A stretch of DNA of 64,000 nt from Adiantum capillus-veneris (Eukaryota > Streptophyta > Polypodiopsida > Polypodiales > Pteridaceae): the NCBI GenBank assembly GCA_014529385.2, contig CM043969.1, positions 13,527,446 through 13,591,445 of the forward strand. The letters are read 5' to 3'. The notes beneath the pieces were generated by a model. The model was not told the DNA's origin. It ran no database searches and saw only the letters and a program-made list of their open reading frames with translations. The position numbers were made by a program, and so were the translations under genes. Positions 1 to 11,284 of the stretch are shown here, piece by piece. Each line of letters starts with the position of its first letter. Position 1 is the stretch's first letter.

Positions 1-102
1 TAAATCTCTCACAATTTTCCTCTCTTTCTCTCTCTTCATGAAGCGAGCAGAGTGTCTTTACTCTCTAGCCTTCATCCCATATCTTCGACATGGACCTCAT
101 TT

Positions 103-235
103 TCAAGTGCGCTCTCTCTCTCTCTCTCTCTCTCACGTACAGGAGAGCTTCCATAGCTATGTGTGTGTGTGTGTGTGTGTGTGTTACTGCGTGGAACTGT
201 GAACATGTGAGGCTTTGGTAGGCAAGATCTCTCTC

Positions 236-324
<89 letters not shown>

Positions 325-391
325 CAACAAAGCTTCCATAGCTATTGTGTGTGTCATTGTGTACGTATGAGGCTATGGTAGGCCGCAGGGC
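103..391. repeat. Compound (CT)n/(GT)n microsatellite module, two copies
   Basis: A module of a (CT)n tract, GCTTCCATAGCTAT, a (GT)n tract and a GAGGCT(T/A)TGGTAGGC tail occurs twice, with GCTTCCATAGCTAT near 148 and 331. The second (CT)n tract, about 229-320, is almost pure. Amplification therefore copied the flanking unique bases as well as the dinucleotide. No coding function is apparent. Confidence 0.85.
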
Positions 392-515
392 TCCATTTGC
401 TATCCTCGAGCCCTAATGTATACAGAGCCAGTCATGGTGCAAGAAGGGGACACAAACCTCTCTCCCCGTCCGTCTCTTGAGATAGCTTGCTACGACGTTA
501 AGACAATCTTCTTCT

Positions 516-516
<1 letters not shown>

Positions 517-608
<92 letters not shown>
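517..608. repeat. (CT)n microsatellite
   Basis: An essentially perfect CT run of about 90 bp. It produces Ser-Leu repeat open frames that are simple-sequence artefacts. Confidence 0.9.
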
Positions 609-612
<4 letters not shown>

Positions 613-619
613 CGTGTGC

Positions 620-2789
620 GGAGTGGGCGTGCTCTCTTCTATCTTCTACCAGTTAATGGTACTGAGCAAGGTCAAGTGGTCGAATGATGCTCTCCGCAGG
701 CCAAGGCAGCTCAATATCTCTGCACCACCCCCTGCAGTATCTCTCCAGCCCAAGGTGAGCAGGGCGACGACCTGAGCTCACGAGGTATAAGTGTTGCGTA
801 TTGTAGTCAAGGTCGCAGAGGAGGGCAAAGAGCTGAGTATGCACGGGACGTAAGCTGCATTGTCTCTCCCTCTCTATCTATCTCTGCTTTGTGTACTCTA
901 TCTCTGCTTTGTGTACATGTTTGTACAGGTGAAAGGGATTTCGGATTACGGGTTGGGAGTGCCAGGCGACTAAGCATGGCTACCTATGCTTCCATGGGGA
1001 TGTGCAGAATTTGGTCGCTGCAGTTCACCCTTTCACTCCCAGCGGATCCAGAGGTCGTTGCAGTTCACCCTTTTCACTCCTAGCAGATCCAGAGGTGTAT
1101 TGTCCGCCTTAGTTTCTATCTCTCTCATTTTGTGAAGGGAGCCCATCCGCTATATTAGCCCGTTCCCTCCATATTGGGCCCTCTGTACAACCACCAATGG
1201 TACTCTGGGTGAGTTTGCCAAGTCTCTAAGTAAGGCATGCACAGTGTGTGGATTTACATCGACAGAGGCTGTTGGGTAGGTGGATGACTTGGTGAACTAG
1301 AATTAATGTCGAGGGGCGGAGGTCAGGGTAGCGCTGACAGGGAAATGGAGGACGTTGGGGGAGCCCGACATGGAGCGAGTTGGGCGAAACAATCGAGATC
1401 AAGGTTGTCTGATAGGTAGCGAGTTGGGCGGCATATGCGTAGGCGGGGGCTCGCTGTGACAATCATACTGAGTCACATTGCAGAGGTACTCTAATCTCTA
1501 GTGCACAACGTCAACAAGGTTACATCTTACAAAGCTGGCAGCTCACAGAATCTTCTTTGCTTGGATATATTACATGGTGTTTTGGTGTATTTTTTTTGAA
1601 TTTCGCATAGGTATCGCTTTAAATCATGTGCAGTTATTAGTGATTGTTGGGGTTCAGCTGTGACCATTCTTCTTCTCATCTGCACTCTCTTCTCAGTCTT
1701 CCTTTGTCATCCATTAGAGTGCAGATGCAATATTTGAGTGATCATGATAAATTGGTTTCCAGACAGTTACTAGGTTTACATTTTATTATCAAAGCGTACA
1801 CATAGCTCTAATAAGAGTGGAAAGGTCGATGAAAATAGTCTGCACGATCTTTTGCTAGATGCTTACACTACAAGTAGTACATTGAAAACAATAATCTGGA
1901 ACAAGATATTGTCCGTAATATTTATGTAGTTCCCTAGTTGCTCGTACTGCTAGAAGCCATTTCTGGATTAGAACTTGTATGTGACTTGATACTGTATCTA
2001 GCAAGAGCCTTGCAATTGGATGCCCTTCAAAAAGATGAAATCTGTAATATATGATGTTTTGTCCATGGAAGATGATATGTCTACGAGCACATAGAAACAT
2101 CAACCTTTGTATCTCAAGTGTTTCAAAGTGCTTCTGATTCTTTCTCAAACATGTCAGTCAGCCTAGTGAATAATCTGTAGAAATAAGAACTGTATTACTC
2201 AGTGATGATGCAAGAAACAAGTTTTGCAAGTAGATTGTAAGTAACAATACTCACAATAGTTTGAAATGTGGTAAACATAGAACCTACATATTGGATTGCA
2301 CACTAACATTTATGTTGTAAGTTATCACCTCTTCATTTTGTTTAATAGATGCCTTTTAATCAAGTTGCAACAGAGGATGTTTTTACATGAAAATAACTTT
2401 GCAGTATGATAAATGTTTTGTTTCTAGTAATGTGATGCTTGTAGAGGCGCAATTCTAAAACATTCTTCATTTTTTAAAACCAGGGCTTTCTCAACTTCTT
2501 GTAATTGTTACAATGGTCTCACGTTTGAGTTTTGAGAGAGTATTTGTATGCTTGTGTAGTTCAATAATCCATGTGTTTCATAGCTTAATTATATGAGTTT
2601 CACAAGTACAACAAAGTGGCAACATGTACAGTTAATGTGCGATAGAGGTCAAGTTACGATTGTAGTTGAGAGCTTGAGAACGAGAGGGAGACCCCAATTC
2701 CTAGTCCACGCTTGCACATCATTCTCTAGAGCGATAGGCTTTGCCCACTCGCACTTTTGCTCTCATACAAACATACATGTTGCGCTCTC

Positions 2790-2790
<1 letters not shown>
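620..2790. other. Unassigned unique DNA without a recognisable gene
   Basis: I see no convincing coding region, RNA gene or transposon end here. Open frames are short, with no recognisable motif. The only structure noted is a small tandem duplication at 1,015-1,096; the second half is AT-richer. Confidence 0.5.
1015..1096. repeat. Tandem duplication, about 40 bp unit
   Basis: CAGTTCACCC begins at 1,021 and again at 1,061. Both are followed by a TTTCACTCC(C/T)AGC(G/A)GATCCAGAGGT-like stretch. The copies differ by a few substitutions and one extra T, so the duplication is not very recent. Confidence 0.8.

Positions 2791-2796
<6 letters not shown>

Positions 2797-2835
<39 letters not shown>
2797..2835. 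repeat. (TC)n microsatellite
   Basis: A near-perfect TC tract of about 38 bp, followed directly by a 68-bp tandem duplication. Confidence 0.85.
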
Positions 2836-2839
<4 letters not shown>

Positions 2840-2845
2840 CAATAG

Positions 2846-2954
2846 GATATCCATTGAGGTAGACTTGCATTCTCTTCTAGTTGTGTGAGCTCTCTCTCAA
2901 CTTTCAATAGTTTGATATCCAGTGAGGTAGATTTGCTTTCTCTTCTAATTGAGT
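2846..2954. repeat. Tandem duplication, 68 bp period
   Basis: GATATCCA(T/G)TGAGGTAGA starts at 2,846 and 2,914, and the following bases (CTTTCTCTTCTA-type) also match with scattered substitutions. Confidence 0.75.
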
Positions 2955-3130
2955 GAGTGAGTGAGAGAGAGAGCACAATAATGTAGTTGTTGGTGTCCCT
3001 TGCATGCATTACAAACACAAGAGACCTAGACGCTAGAGTTGTCAAGGGCTTCAATTCGCCTTCATAGCACCACAAGAGCAAGCAAGCAGGTGAGACAATA
3101 GACCACTGCTGAATCCACACACATCTATCC

Positions 3131-3311
3131 AAGATGGAGAGAAAGCAAAACTTTTCTGACTACTATTTTAAATTGTTACGATGGACTCTCAAGGCCAAGT
3201 GTCCAACATGGAGAGAGAAAGCAAGACTGCTTTGGCTACTTTTTTAAATTGCAATGGTGGACTTTAATTTGACTGCTTTGGCTACTTTTTTAAATTGCAA
3301 TGGTGGACTTT
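3131..3311. repeat. Short tandem repeat, three related copies
   Basis: GACTGCTTTGGCTACTTTTT followed by AAATTGCAATGGTGGACTT occurs at 3,225 and 3,271 (46-bp period). A more diverged relative (ACTACTATTTTAAATTGTTA) lies just upstream, near 3,160. No gene is associated. Confidence 0.75.
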
Positions 3312-3319
3312 TCACCTTT

Positions 3320-5380
3320 CACCCTTTCTCTCTCTCAAGTGCAGGCCTGGTGATTTTATCACTTGTTTGGTTCAAAGTTTACCAGCCCATGTATATATGG
3401 TGTGCTCGCTTTTCTCCACTTTTTAGGGTGCTATGGTTGCTTGTACAATGATGAGCAATGCCAATCTTTGATGTATGTTCATGTCCATGCAAGTATTAAA
3501 GCTGCTTCAAGGAGCATCTAGGTGGAACCTTAAAAACTTGAGCTCATTGGCACTTGTTTGATGAAAGATCAACGCATTTCAAAGCTTGAATTTGGTCATC
3601 ATGTAAGGAAAACCCGGACACCTAGTAGTCGAATTAATGAGTGTGTAAAATGTAAGCTAAAAAATACGCTCCCATAAGAGATCGCATGTTAACAATGCAA
3701 GAGAGTGACAGAGCAACAAGAAGAGCTAGCTCATGGAAGCTCGAGTTTTGAACACTCGGAAGGGGGTGGTTGATGGATGGATATTCGAGATGGGAGAAGG
3801 ACGGCTAAAACCAGTTCGAGGCTTTTTGTGGGAACTAACTTCAGGTTTATTTTTAATGAGGCAAATAATGCGTTTTTCTATTGGGTTGCAGTAATCAACG
3901 AGATGGGACTTCACGTGCAGAAGCCGCCAAGAAGAAAAGGGGCGAGAGAGAGCATACAGAAGAGGGGGGAGCAGGTAAGAAAGGGGAGCCGTAATTAGCA
4001 GGAGACTCATCACGGAAGAGCAGAGCCGGGTTGCAGCTGGCACATACCTGGGGAAGGGGTGGGCAGCTTGGAGAGCTCTGTTATAAGAGAAGAAGGCTCA
4101 AGAACCAGGGAGATTAAGGGGGCGTCGGCCCATGAGGGGAGGGCTGCAAAATCTGGGGCTCCACAACGCTGTAGAAGCTTTAAGCGAGCCACCATAGCGT
4201 GAGCAGGTAGAGAGGGGCTCTGGATGCCAGTACACGCAGGTGAAGGGGGAAGCGCACTACAGGAGCATAGGAGGAGGTTCAGACAGAGAAGAGGCTGGCC
4301 AACAGCTGTGGAGGGAGGTCTATACAAAGGACAAAGAGCTGAGAGGATTGATAGTACTGTCTACAACAATGATCATCACGGGCCGCCATCGAGGAGAGGT
4401 ACGCGCAGCTAGCTAGCCACAAGGTGGGAGACGAGGAAGGAGAGCTTGAAGGGAGGCACGCTCGCTGAAACGAGCTCAGGGTGACGCGATTCTGGTAAGG
4501 CCTAAGCGTTCATCTTGTATTTGCGAGTTCGACTGCACTCGTATGGCGGTCCATGCCAAGAATGGTTAGCTAGAAGGGTGTTGCAGGGCCACTGTGCAGC
4601 AAAGTAAGCGACCAAGGGGTTTGTGCTTGGAGTTTCAAGAGAGAGAAGGGGCATCGGGTGCCAAAAGTGCTAACGAAAGGAGGGACCGCACCTCAGAGGT
4701 GTGGTGATTCAAGCTTTGAGGTGGCCAGCCGGTTGAAGCAAGAGAAAGCTTGCAAAGCGGAGCAGCAATGGAGGTAAGCGGCCAAGGAAAGCCATAAGTG
4801 GATGCACAGCATTAAAGAATGGGATAGCCGAATATCTACAAGAGCATCCAGCGGGATTTTCATAAGAGCTAGGGATTAAACAAACTTGTGACGGCTCACG
4901 GGTGCCCTCGTCCACTAGAATAAGAAAGCGGACTCACTTTTTACTAAAAAGCATGAAAAGCTAAAAATAACGTGAAAAGCGCTCGAAAAGCATATTTTTA
5001 CAAAATTGAACCATAACTTCCTCATAACTTGTAGGTTAAAGATCCGGCTCTATTTTTTTGCAAAAAAACATATAAAAGCATGAAAAGTTAAAAAAGCTCT
5101 TTTTTTCAAAACTGAATCAAACATTTGTTTGACATAGTGGAACATGGAAACGACCTTTCTTTTCACTTTAGAACCTTACAATACAATCAAACAAGCATTT
5201 TAAAATCAAAATCTAAAAAAACGGACATTAAAATCAATTTTCCTTCTTTTTAAAAGAGACCCAAAATTTTGGGATCTTATATATTCCCTTAGGAACTACA
5301 AAACTAGACAACACCATGAGCAAACCCAAAAAAAACCACTACCACATGTACAAGACTCTACTCCTGCTTCTACTACCAAA
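3320..5380. other. Unassigned DNA without a recognisable gene
   Basis: Purine-rich DNA to about 4,750, then AT-rich DNA with AAGCATGAAAAG-like short repeats at 4,950-5,110. Open frames on both strands are short and lack recognisable domains. No feature can be supported. Confidence 0.45.
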
Positions 5381-5559
5381 CCTCAAGTGGGCTGTCCCAA
5401 CCCCCTGCATAGCTTGACCTCCTGGATCAAATACGTGAATTTGCTCTCTTATATACATTTGCACCCCATTTTGGGTCACATCCTCTAATAATGATGCTCA
5501 AAGTTGCTACTGCATGGGAAAAAATTCAGGTTTAACTTTTATCGGCAATGAGTAGCTCT

Positions 5560-7140
5560 TGGCCAAGATGCTCGCAGATGACTCCCTCCTCTTCTTGAAA
5601 TCCTACTCTCAGGTACTTAGGAAGCTGCTAGAGATTGTGGAAATGTTTGATGTGGCTTCGGGGTGAAAGTGTAGTATTGAGAAGTCTAGACTAATCCCCT
5701 TGACGAAAAATGACTCATTTGACCCATCAATCTAGTCTAGGGAGATTGTGTAGTATTGAGAAGTCTAGACTAATCTCTCTGACGAAAAATGACTCATTTG
5801 ACCCATCAATCTAGTCTAGGGAGATTGTGTCTAAAGGAAGGATATTTTGACATCTGGGCGCCCCTTGGGAGTAGGTGTTACTCGCAAGAAAAGGTTCCAG
5901 TGGGTCTTGGAAAAGATTTAAAGAAAAATGAGAAGGTGGGAGTATGTGTTGCTTCCCTTCCCGCCTTCCCGAGTCGGATCAAAGTGATCAATTCATTTAT
6001 GCTTTCTTATATTGCTTTCACCAGCCCACTCCTCAAAATAGCCAAATGTAACTAGAAGGAGTTTTTGAAACTTATCAAAATATTATGGACGAACAACACT
6101 AAAGCCTCATTGCCATGGCAATGGGCCAAGTGAGAAGTTATCGCTCGACCGATGATCCAAGGTGGCCTCACAATTCTCAACCTTGTTGTTCATGTTGAGG
6201 CCCTGTGTGCCAAGTTTGTGGTATCAATCGCAAAACAAGCCCAGGCTTGCGCTATCATGACCAAAGCTATGATAGACAAGGCAAAACTTTGCTTTGAAGG
6301 TGGTCAGGGGAAAGGGATCGAGGTGCAAACTTTTAGCCCCCTCGAGGTGGTCTAGCTTGAGTTTGGGTGGCATCATAGGGTTGGTCCGAAAGTGCAATAG
6401 AGAAACATGGATACCGGAATGGGGTGAATGAACTAGATACTTCCATAACTCCATCTCGCACTAGTCCCCTTGGCTGTCTGTGGGTGTGGTTCTGAAGCCT
6501 TATTGGTGAGAGATTGCAGGAAGGGTAAACAATAAAGTACTCCAACAATTGATCCACTTCTAGGATGGAAACAACAAGTGCTGGAAATCCTCTCACCAGT
6601 TGGTTGCTCATTTTCAACTAAATGAAATTGAGAGGCTACTTATCAATAGATCTATAGAAGGCCATGAAAATATTCTGATGCCGATCTGGGAATCTACCTT
6701 TGAGTGAAAAGCTTGGAAATGACCCATGAGTAGCCAATTCTTCCAACCTCATACCAAGGGCATCTACCAAGCACTAATGTACAAGGGCAATTGGTTTGCC
6801 CCTTTGAACATATAGTGGAAGAAACAATGGTAAAAAACTCAATGATTTGAGGATACGAAGAACATTCAAAATCCACAGTGGCCTCATTTTATGAAGGTAT
6901 TTATGTGGAAGGTGCTATGGGGGGCTTTGCCAATAGGCGTCAAGATTTAGGAGCGTGATATCGGGGCTTATAGATGTTCAGGGTGCAGATTGGGAAGCAA
7001 AGACCTCACCCACCTTTTGATGGAATGCCCGGCTATTAGACGCCTTGTAGGGAAGGCATGCAAATGGATACAAAGAATTTGGAAGATTAGCTATTTCAAG
7101 AAGGATCTCCGCCTTGGTGGGAAACAATTTTGAAGTCGTG
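5560..7140 (+). pseudogene. LINE reverse transcriptase remnant with zf-RVT C-terminus
   Basis: The product would have been the LINE ORF2 reverse transcriptase, which copies the element's RNA at the target site. Visible parts are the catalytic-loop ADD motif (about 5,570), the SG.K motif that follows it (about 5,660), the conserved RIK.I.S segment, W/GGL.I.NL, and a terminal Cys-His finger. Frames change several times, and stops interrupt it at, for example, the codons after VASG and after GVKI. A 79-bp tandem duplication (5,671-5,828) lies inside the RT domain. It cannot encode a functional enzyme. Confidence 0.75.
5671..5828 (+). repeat. 79-bp tandem duplication within the LINE
   Basis: GTAGTATTGAGAAGTCTAGA begins at 5,671 and again at 5,750. 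The copies are nearly identical through GGGAGATTGTGT, so this duplication is younger than most other lesions in the LINE. Confidence 0.9.
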
Positions 7141-7396
7141 CACTTCTTATCTATACTCAAATTGTGAGATAATGTTTCTTCAGTATTATCTAGAAGGCCA
7201 AGAATTTACGTGTATTTGATAACGACCTCTTTGTGGCTAGCTTCTTAGAGATTGTACGAGAAAGTAAGGGGATAGTATATGTGATAGGTAAAAGGCAAAA
7301 CTCAAATGATTGGCTTAGGGAGATCCTCGCCATCTGCTCAAGCCTTGTTGTGTAAAGGATTGGGATTTTGGTAATAATATGTTATTTGGTCCGTCT

Positions 7397-7478
7397 GTTG
7401 TAACCATCCGCCCCTCAATGCTAGGATGAGCTTGAGTGTTGTAACCATCCGCCCCTCAAGGCTCGGATGAGCTTGAGG
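7397..7478 (+). repeat. 41-bp tandem duplication at the LINE 3' end
   Basis: GTAACCATCCGCCCCTCAA occurs at 7,400 and 7,441, followed by GCT(A/C)GGATGAGCTTGAG. It lies just upstream of the A-rich tail, where many LINE and SINE tails contain short repeats. Confidence 0.8.
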
Positions 7479-7555
7479 CTCATCTGTATTTTTCTTAGTG
7501 TCATTTTAATACAATCTCTCACAATTGTGAATTTTGCAAAAAAAGAAAAAAAAAA

Positions 7556-7568
7556 GGGGGGGGGGGGG
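7556..7568. repeat. Poly-G run after the LINE A-tail
   Basis: The A-rich tail passes directly into about 13 G residues. Similar poly-G tracts occur at 9,003, 10,548 and 30,809. Confidence 0.7.
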
Positions 7569-7799
7569 ATGTAGAAATTTCTTTCATTGTCTTAGATTGT
7601 TGTATCCGAATTTGAGAGTAGGTATTTAAGGAATGTAGATGATGCCCTTCTTGTCCTAGGGAAATTTCTCAGACTTTAATGGCAATGTTGATGTTTGGTA
7701 TGCTCAAAGTTATGCTGTCAATGTAGGGCATTGATAAGACTCTTTCACTTGGCATGTTAAAGGGGTGACTCATACAAGAGAGGAATAAGCAAACCCAAG

Positions 7800-7930
7800 T
7801 AGGCCCACCCAATTTTTGAAAGTGGGTTGATTAAGAGGAATCTGGCGAGATGCTCTTGCAGATTTGAGGCGAAAAGAGGGAGGAAAGAGAGAGAATGGAT
7901 TCTCTTATGGAGGGGAAGGAGGGCACATGG
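7800..7930 (+). repeat. Dispersed repeat family, copy 1
   Basis: Contains CCAATTTTTGAAAG, then TTGATTAAGAGGAATCT, then a GAGGCGAAAAGAGGG-type tail. The same ordered blocks recur with substitutions at about 10,790-10,890 and 11,285-11,400. It may be an old SINE or MITE family; no termini could be defined. Confidence 0.55.
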
Positions 7931-7932
7931 CA

Positions 7933-7938
<6 letters not shown>

Positions 7939-7986
<48 letters not shown>

Positions 7987-8160
7987 CAGAGTCCATACGT
8001 CAAAACAGAGATTTTTTGCATCTTCTTTGTGTTGTAGGTAGAGCGAAAAACAGTCCATGCAGATCTTATACCAGGCAAGCTGGGTCGTAACATGGGGAGA
8101 GAGAGAGAGAGAGAGAGAAAGAGAGTTTTCTTGCCATAAGAAAAAGGGAGAGAGAGAGAG
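7939..8160. repeat. (GA)n microsatellites
   Basis: Pure GA runs at about 7,939-7,983 and 8,096-8,120, and a shorter one near 8,146-8,160, separated by unique bases. Confidence 0.85.
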
Positions 8161-8482
8161 TGGTATACCCAGAGTGAGGAAAGCAATGCCAAGCTAAGGG
8201 AGAAGGGGGATCTATGTGCAAAGGTGATGATGCGTCAAGAAGCACAATTGGTAGCCTTTGTATGCTCAGTTATTGTACGAGGAGGAGATGGTGCATCCAC
8301 CAGAAGATGCAGACAGACAAAAATGCGATCTTAGCTTTGGCCCTCCTGTCAATCAATCTATGTAATGCAAAATCGTTTTGAGCCTTGACGCTCTTAACTT
8401 GCCAGGTCTATTGAGGGAGAGTCTGCAATGCTGCAATCTGGGCCCAGTGGAACTCTGCAGCAGCACTCTATGTGTGGTTGCG

Positions 8483-8483
<1 letters not shown>

Positions 8484-8511
<28 letters not shown>
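8484..8511. repeat. (CT)n microsatellite
   Basis: Short pure CT tract. The surrounding 8,160-9,000 region has no gene I can support. Confidence 0.8.
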
Positions 8512-8514
<3 letters not shown>

Positions 8515-9002
8515 GTTGCAGGGGAGGCTCTGATGTAGCCTGTGAAGAGATTGTTATCAAGGTGTAACCAATATGGCTCATTAATGGCAACCAGCTATGT
8601 TATGAGCATTGTAATTAAGGTATGCAGGGCCAGGCTCTGCAATGATGGAGGCAAAGGCAACAATCACGAGGTGTGAGGATTGTGCAGGCTCGATGGTGGC
8701 TACTCATGTGCAATCTATTTTCCCTTCAGTGTGGGTGAGGATGACAACGTGCTATGTCCTTGAGTGGAGCCTCGTGCAAGTGATAGAGAGCTTCTCTTTG
8801 TGCTGTTGTGGACAAACGATGTGGATGTCGGACAAAATGCGTAGGGTGTGGAAGGATTGGCACGTGAATCAAAGCTGTGAGACTTTTCTTTTAGATTTGC
8901 GAGATTCCATCGGAATCTTGAAGAGAAATTAATTGCGTTCTAGAATTTTAGACCTGGTAGGCAGCCAAAATGACTTTTTCAAAAGCCATTAATTAATTAG
9001 TT

Positions 9003-9027
9003 GGGGGGGGGGGGGGGGGGGGGGGGG
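9003..9027. repeat. Poly-G tract
   Basis: About 25 consecutive G residues followed by purine-only DNA to about 9,083. A G-quadruplex is possible; sequencing error in length is also possible. Confidence 0.8.
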
Positions 9028-9128
9028 AGAAAGGAAAAGGGAAGGGTGGGGAAAAAAAGGGAAAAGAGAAGGGGGAGGGAGGAGTGTATTCTTTTTTTTA
9101 ATGGCTCAAAGGGGCTCAAGGACTCGCG

Positions 9129-9200
9129 TAGGCATATAGCCTAGTGGTTAAGGTTGAGTTTCATACTATATACGTGATGTGTTCAAATCTTACTTATTAA
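9129..9200 (+). mobile_element. tRNA-like promoter region, probable SINE head
   Basis: TAGCCTAGTGG at 9,137-9,147 matches the RNA polymerase III A-box consensus. TGTTCAAATCT at 9,180-9,190 matches a B-box with one or two changes, and the spacing of about 40 bp is right for a tRNA-derived promoter. It does not fold into a complete tRNA, so a tRNA-derived SINE or old tRNA pseudogene is more likely than a working tRNA gene. Confidence 0.5.
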
Positions 9201-9325
9201 GATTGATTTTAAATGGTGACGTGCATGGACATGCTAATTAGAGATGCTAAAGCATCTTGGAGAGATTCTATGTAATGAAAAACAAAAGTAGTCTTGACAT
9301 GTTTGGCACCATGTCTCCCACGTTG

Positions 9326-9433
9326 CTCATGGTTCATTTCTATCTAGAGCCTACCAAACGTATTAGAGATTGGTTCATACTCATGGTTCATTTCTATCTA
9401 GAGCCTACCAAACGTATTAGAGATTGGTTCATA
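9326..9433 (+). repeat. 54-bp perfect tandem duplication
   Basis: CTCATGGTTCATTTCTATCT starts at 9,326 and again at 9,380, and both copies run to GATTGGTTCATAC without a visible difference. The unit is a multiple of three, so the local open frame stays open. The lack of divergence marks it as recent. Confidence 0.9.
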
Positions 9434-9699
9434 CGTATCCTATGTTTTGACATTATATTTGCTCAAGTAGTCCACCTTCCAGAAATCACCTATCACATCA
9501 TGTGCATTCAAGAGGTATTTTCAAAATCCCTCTCTCCCTCTTGGGACTAAATGACACCTATATTGAATGCACGGTGGAGTAATGGGATCGACGGTCGAGA
9601 CTCTGGGGCAGGATCTCGAGGCACACTAAACCCGACCAACGAAAAAATGAGGCACGCCGTCAAAAAGACGAGGCGCATTAAACATGGCCAATGGAAAAA

Positions 9700-9790
9700 A
9701 CAAAGCGCGGTGCGACGATTTGAACCCAAAACCTGGCCGTCCAAGTTTAGGGTCACATAGGCTAACCACTTCACCCGCGCACGCATTGTG
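9700..9790 (-). mobile_element. tRNA-like promoter region on the minus strand, probable SINE head
   Basis: On the minus strand, GTGAAGTGGTTAGCC (about 9,774-9,760) resembles an A-box region and GGGTTCAAATC (9,727-9,717) is a good B-box. A GC-rich stretch follows to about 9,560. This is a second tRNA-derived candidate within 0.6 kb of the first, in the opposite orientation and with a different tRNA-like sequence. Confidence 0.5.
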
Positions 9791-9799
9791 TATTCACAT

Positions 9800-10930
9800 C
9801 CCTTTTTACAACATTATATTATAAAATAATATACATTTTCCAAGCTATCCAAGATTAATGCGTGTCAAGGTTTAGTTTTTGATTTGATTTTTAGGACTGA
9901 GATCTTCTCAAATTTCGCGCGTGAGCTTCTCCGCCTTTGATCCCATTGTCTCTCCCTCTTAAATATAAGTGTTACTTAGTCCGGAGGCTCTCTCCCCCCA
10001 AGAAAACCAAAAAAAAAAAAACAAATGTGTGCGCACACAAGTATGCTCACGTGCATATATACTTCAACATACATGACCCCTTTTCTTTCACAAATCTATA
10101 CTTTTTGTTCAAATTTCTAAATTTTTTTGACACTTCTTATAAATGTAACTATGCAACTCACTTTAAGTTCAATAAAACCCCTTACAATAAACTTGCATAC
10201 TACATGACTACATGCCTCCCCCTGGGGTGCGGGTGTTCAGGGGGGTGCGGGTGTTGTTTGAGACCCAACCTTGCATAATAAAAACTACAAAACAAGGATC
10301 TTTGTAGTTCAAACATTGATCTTGTGTAGATGAAATGTCTCCCACAATGTTTACCTAAATAGATAGTACCAACGTTTTTATTAAATGGAATCTAAAGAGA
10401 TCCCGGGCACAAAAAAAAAAGGAAAGCGGAGTTTGCGTTGGAATGAAAGTTCTCTTTTATATCAAATGAAACTTTAAAAGTATAAACTTCTTGAGTTGAA
10501 AGAGCGAAGAAAGTAAAAGGGGAGGGTGATGGAAAAGAGAAAAAGGAGGGGGGGGGGGGGGGGGGACCTCAATCTTCTTAAAGAAAAATGCTCAAGGCCA
10601 CTACAAAGACCACCACAAGCTTGTAAACTAGTGGTTTAGCTTGACTCTCATTGATTCAACTCGATGAGTTCAATCAGTGAAAGTTAAAATTATGGGTGGT
10701 TTTGTGTTAGCCTTTGAAATGGAGAGTAGATGGAGTAGCTTGTGGAGATTCCATTTAAAGAATTGAAAGTAGAACGAAATAGGCGTGCCCAATTTTCAAG
10801 CACATCTCATTAAAAAGAATCAAGCAAGATTTGTCGACTCTAGATTGAGGCGAGAGAAAAGGCAAGGAAAGGGTGACGTGAGGGTGGTCAGGTGGCGCGA
10901 ATAACGCAGATAGACAGAGTGGGATATTTC
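9800..10930. other. Unassigned AT-rich DNA
   Basis: No gene is supported. It contains an A-run near 10,008-10,021, a poly-G tract at 10,548-10,565 and, near the end, copy 2 of the dispersed repeat described at 7,800-7,930. Confidence 0.45.
10790..10890 (+). repeat. Dispersed repeat family, copy 2
   Basis: Shows the same ordered blocks as 7,800-7,930: CCAATTTTCAAGCA, CATTAAAAAGAATCAAG, then TTGAGGCGAGAGAAAAGG. It is the most diverged of the three copies. Confidence 0.5.
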
Positions 10931-11284
10931 ATATTTGCTTGTCGATCAGAATTGTAGATTCAATTGTGTCTGTCTGTGGTGTACGCGCCCGTTGAGTCTA
11001 ACGGCTGCGTCTCTCATAGCGCAAGGCATGGTGTGCGCTCCTTTGGGCAATCACAGCTCTGTGGTTTCTCGCACAGTTGGGCGCATCGCGGAGGAGGGTT
11101 TGGATCGGAGCTGCAGCACACCTTCATATCAATGTTGTTGGGCAGAGGTCGCCATCGGAGATGGAGGGCACAGGTCGACGCAGGGAAGAGAGAGGAGAGA
11201 GAGGGGCCATTTTTGGCGGGGCCTTCTTTTTGGCGGGGGGGATCTAGTGAGATTCCCCTTAATGGGAGCGTAGAGCGATTAGAG

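Larger units (their letters stand above)
5380..7555 (+). mobile_element. Degenerate 3' half of an L1-like LINE
   Basis: A 5'-truncated, heavily mutated non-LTR retrotransposon. Conceptual translation across stops and shifts shows the reverse-transcriptase signature LADDSLLFLKS near 5,570. Next come the downstream RT and thumb region (RIKVINSFMLSYIAFT near 5,970, then GGLTILNL near 6,160) and a zinc-binding RT C-terminus near 6,900-7,080 with a C-x2-C...H-x4-C arrangement (CSGC, HLLMEC). The 3' end has a 41-bp tandem duplication (7,397-7,478) and an A-rich tail (7,538-7,555). The domain order and tail fit plant L1-type LINEs. The 5' boundary is approximate and no target-site duplication was identified. 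Confidence 0.8.

Noticed and set aside
416..775. Open frame with long Ser-Leu repeat over the (CT)n tract
   Set aside because: It is created by the dinucleotide repeat and has no domain or splice context. The same holds for frames over 7,757-8,192, 11,259-11,730, 42,752-43,322 and 59,107-59,605.
8642..8932. 96-residue open frame
   Set aside because: No motif, no homology I recognise, and no gene-like context.
9129..9200. Functional tRNA gene
   Set aside because: A and B boxes are present but a full cloverleaf with acceptor pairing is not, so it is called SINE-like instead.
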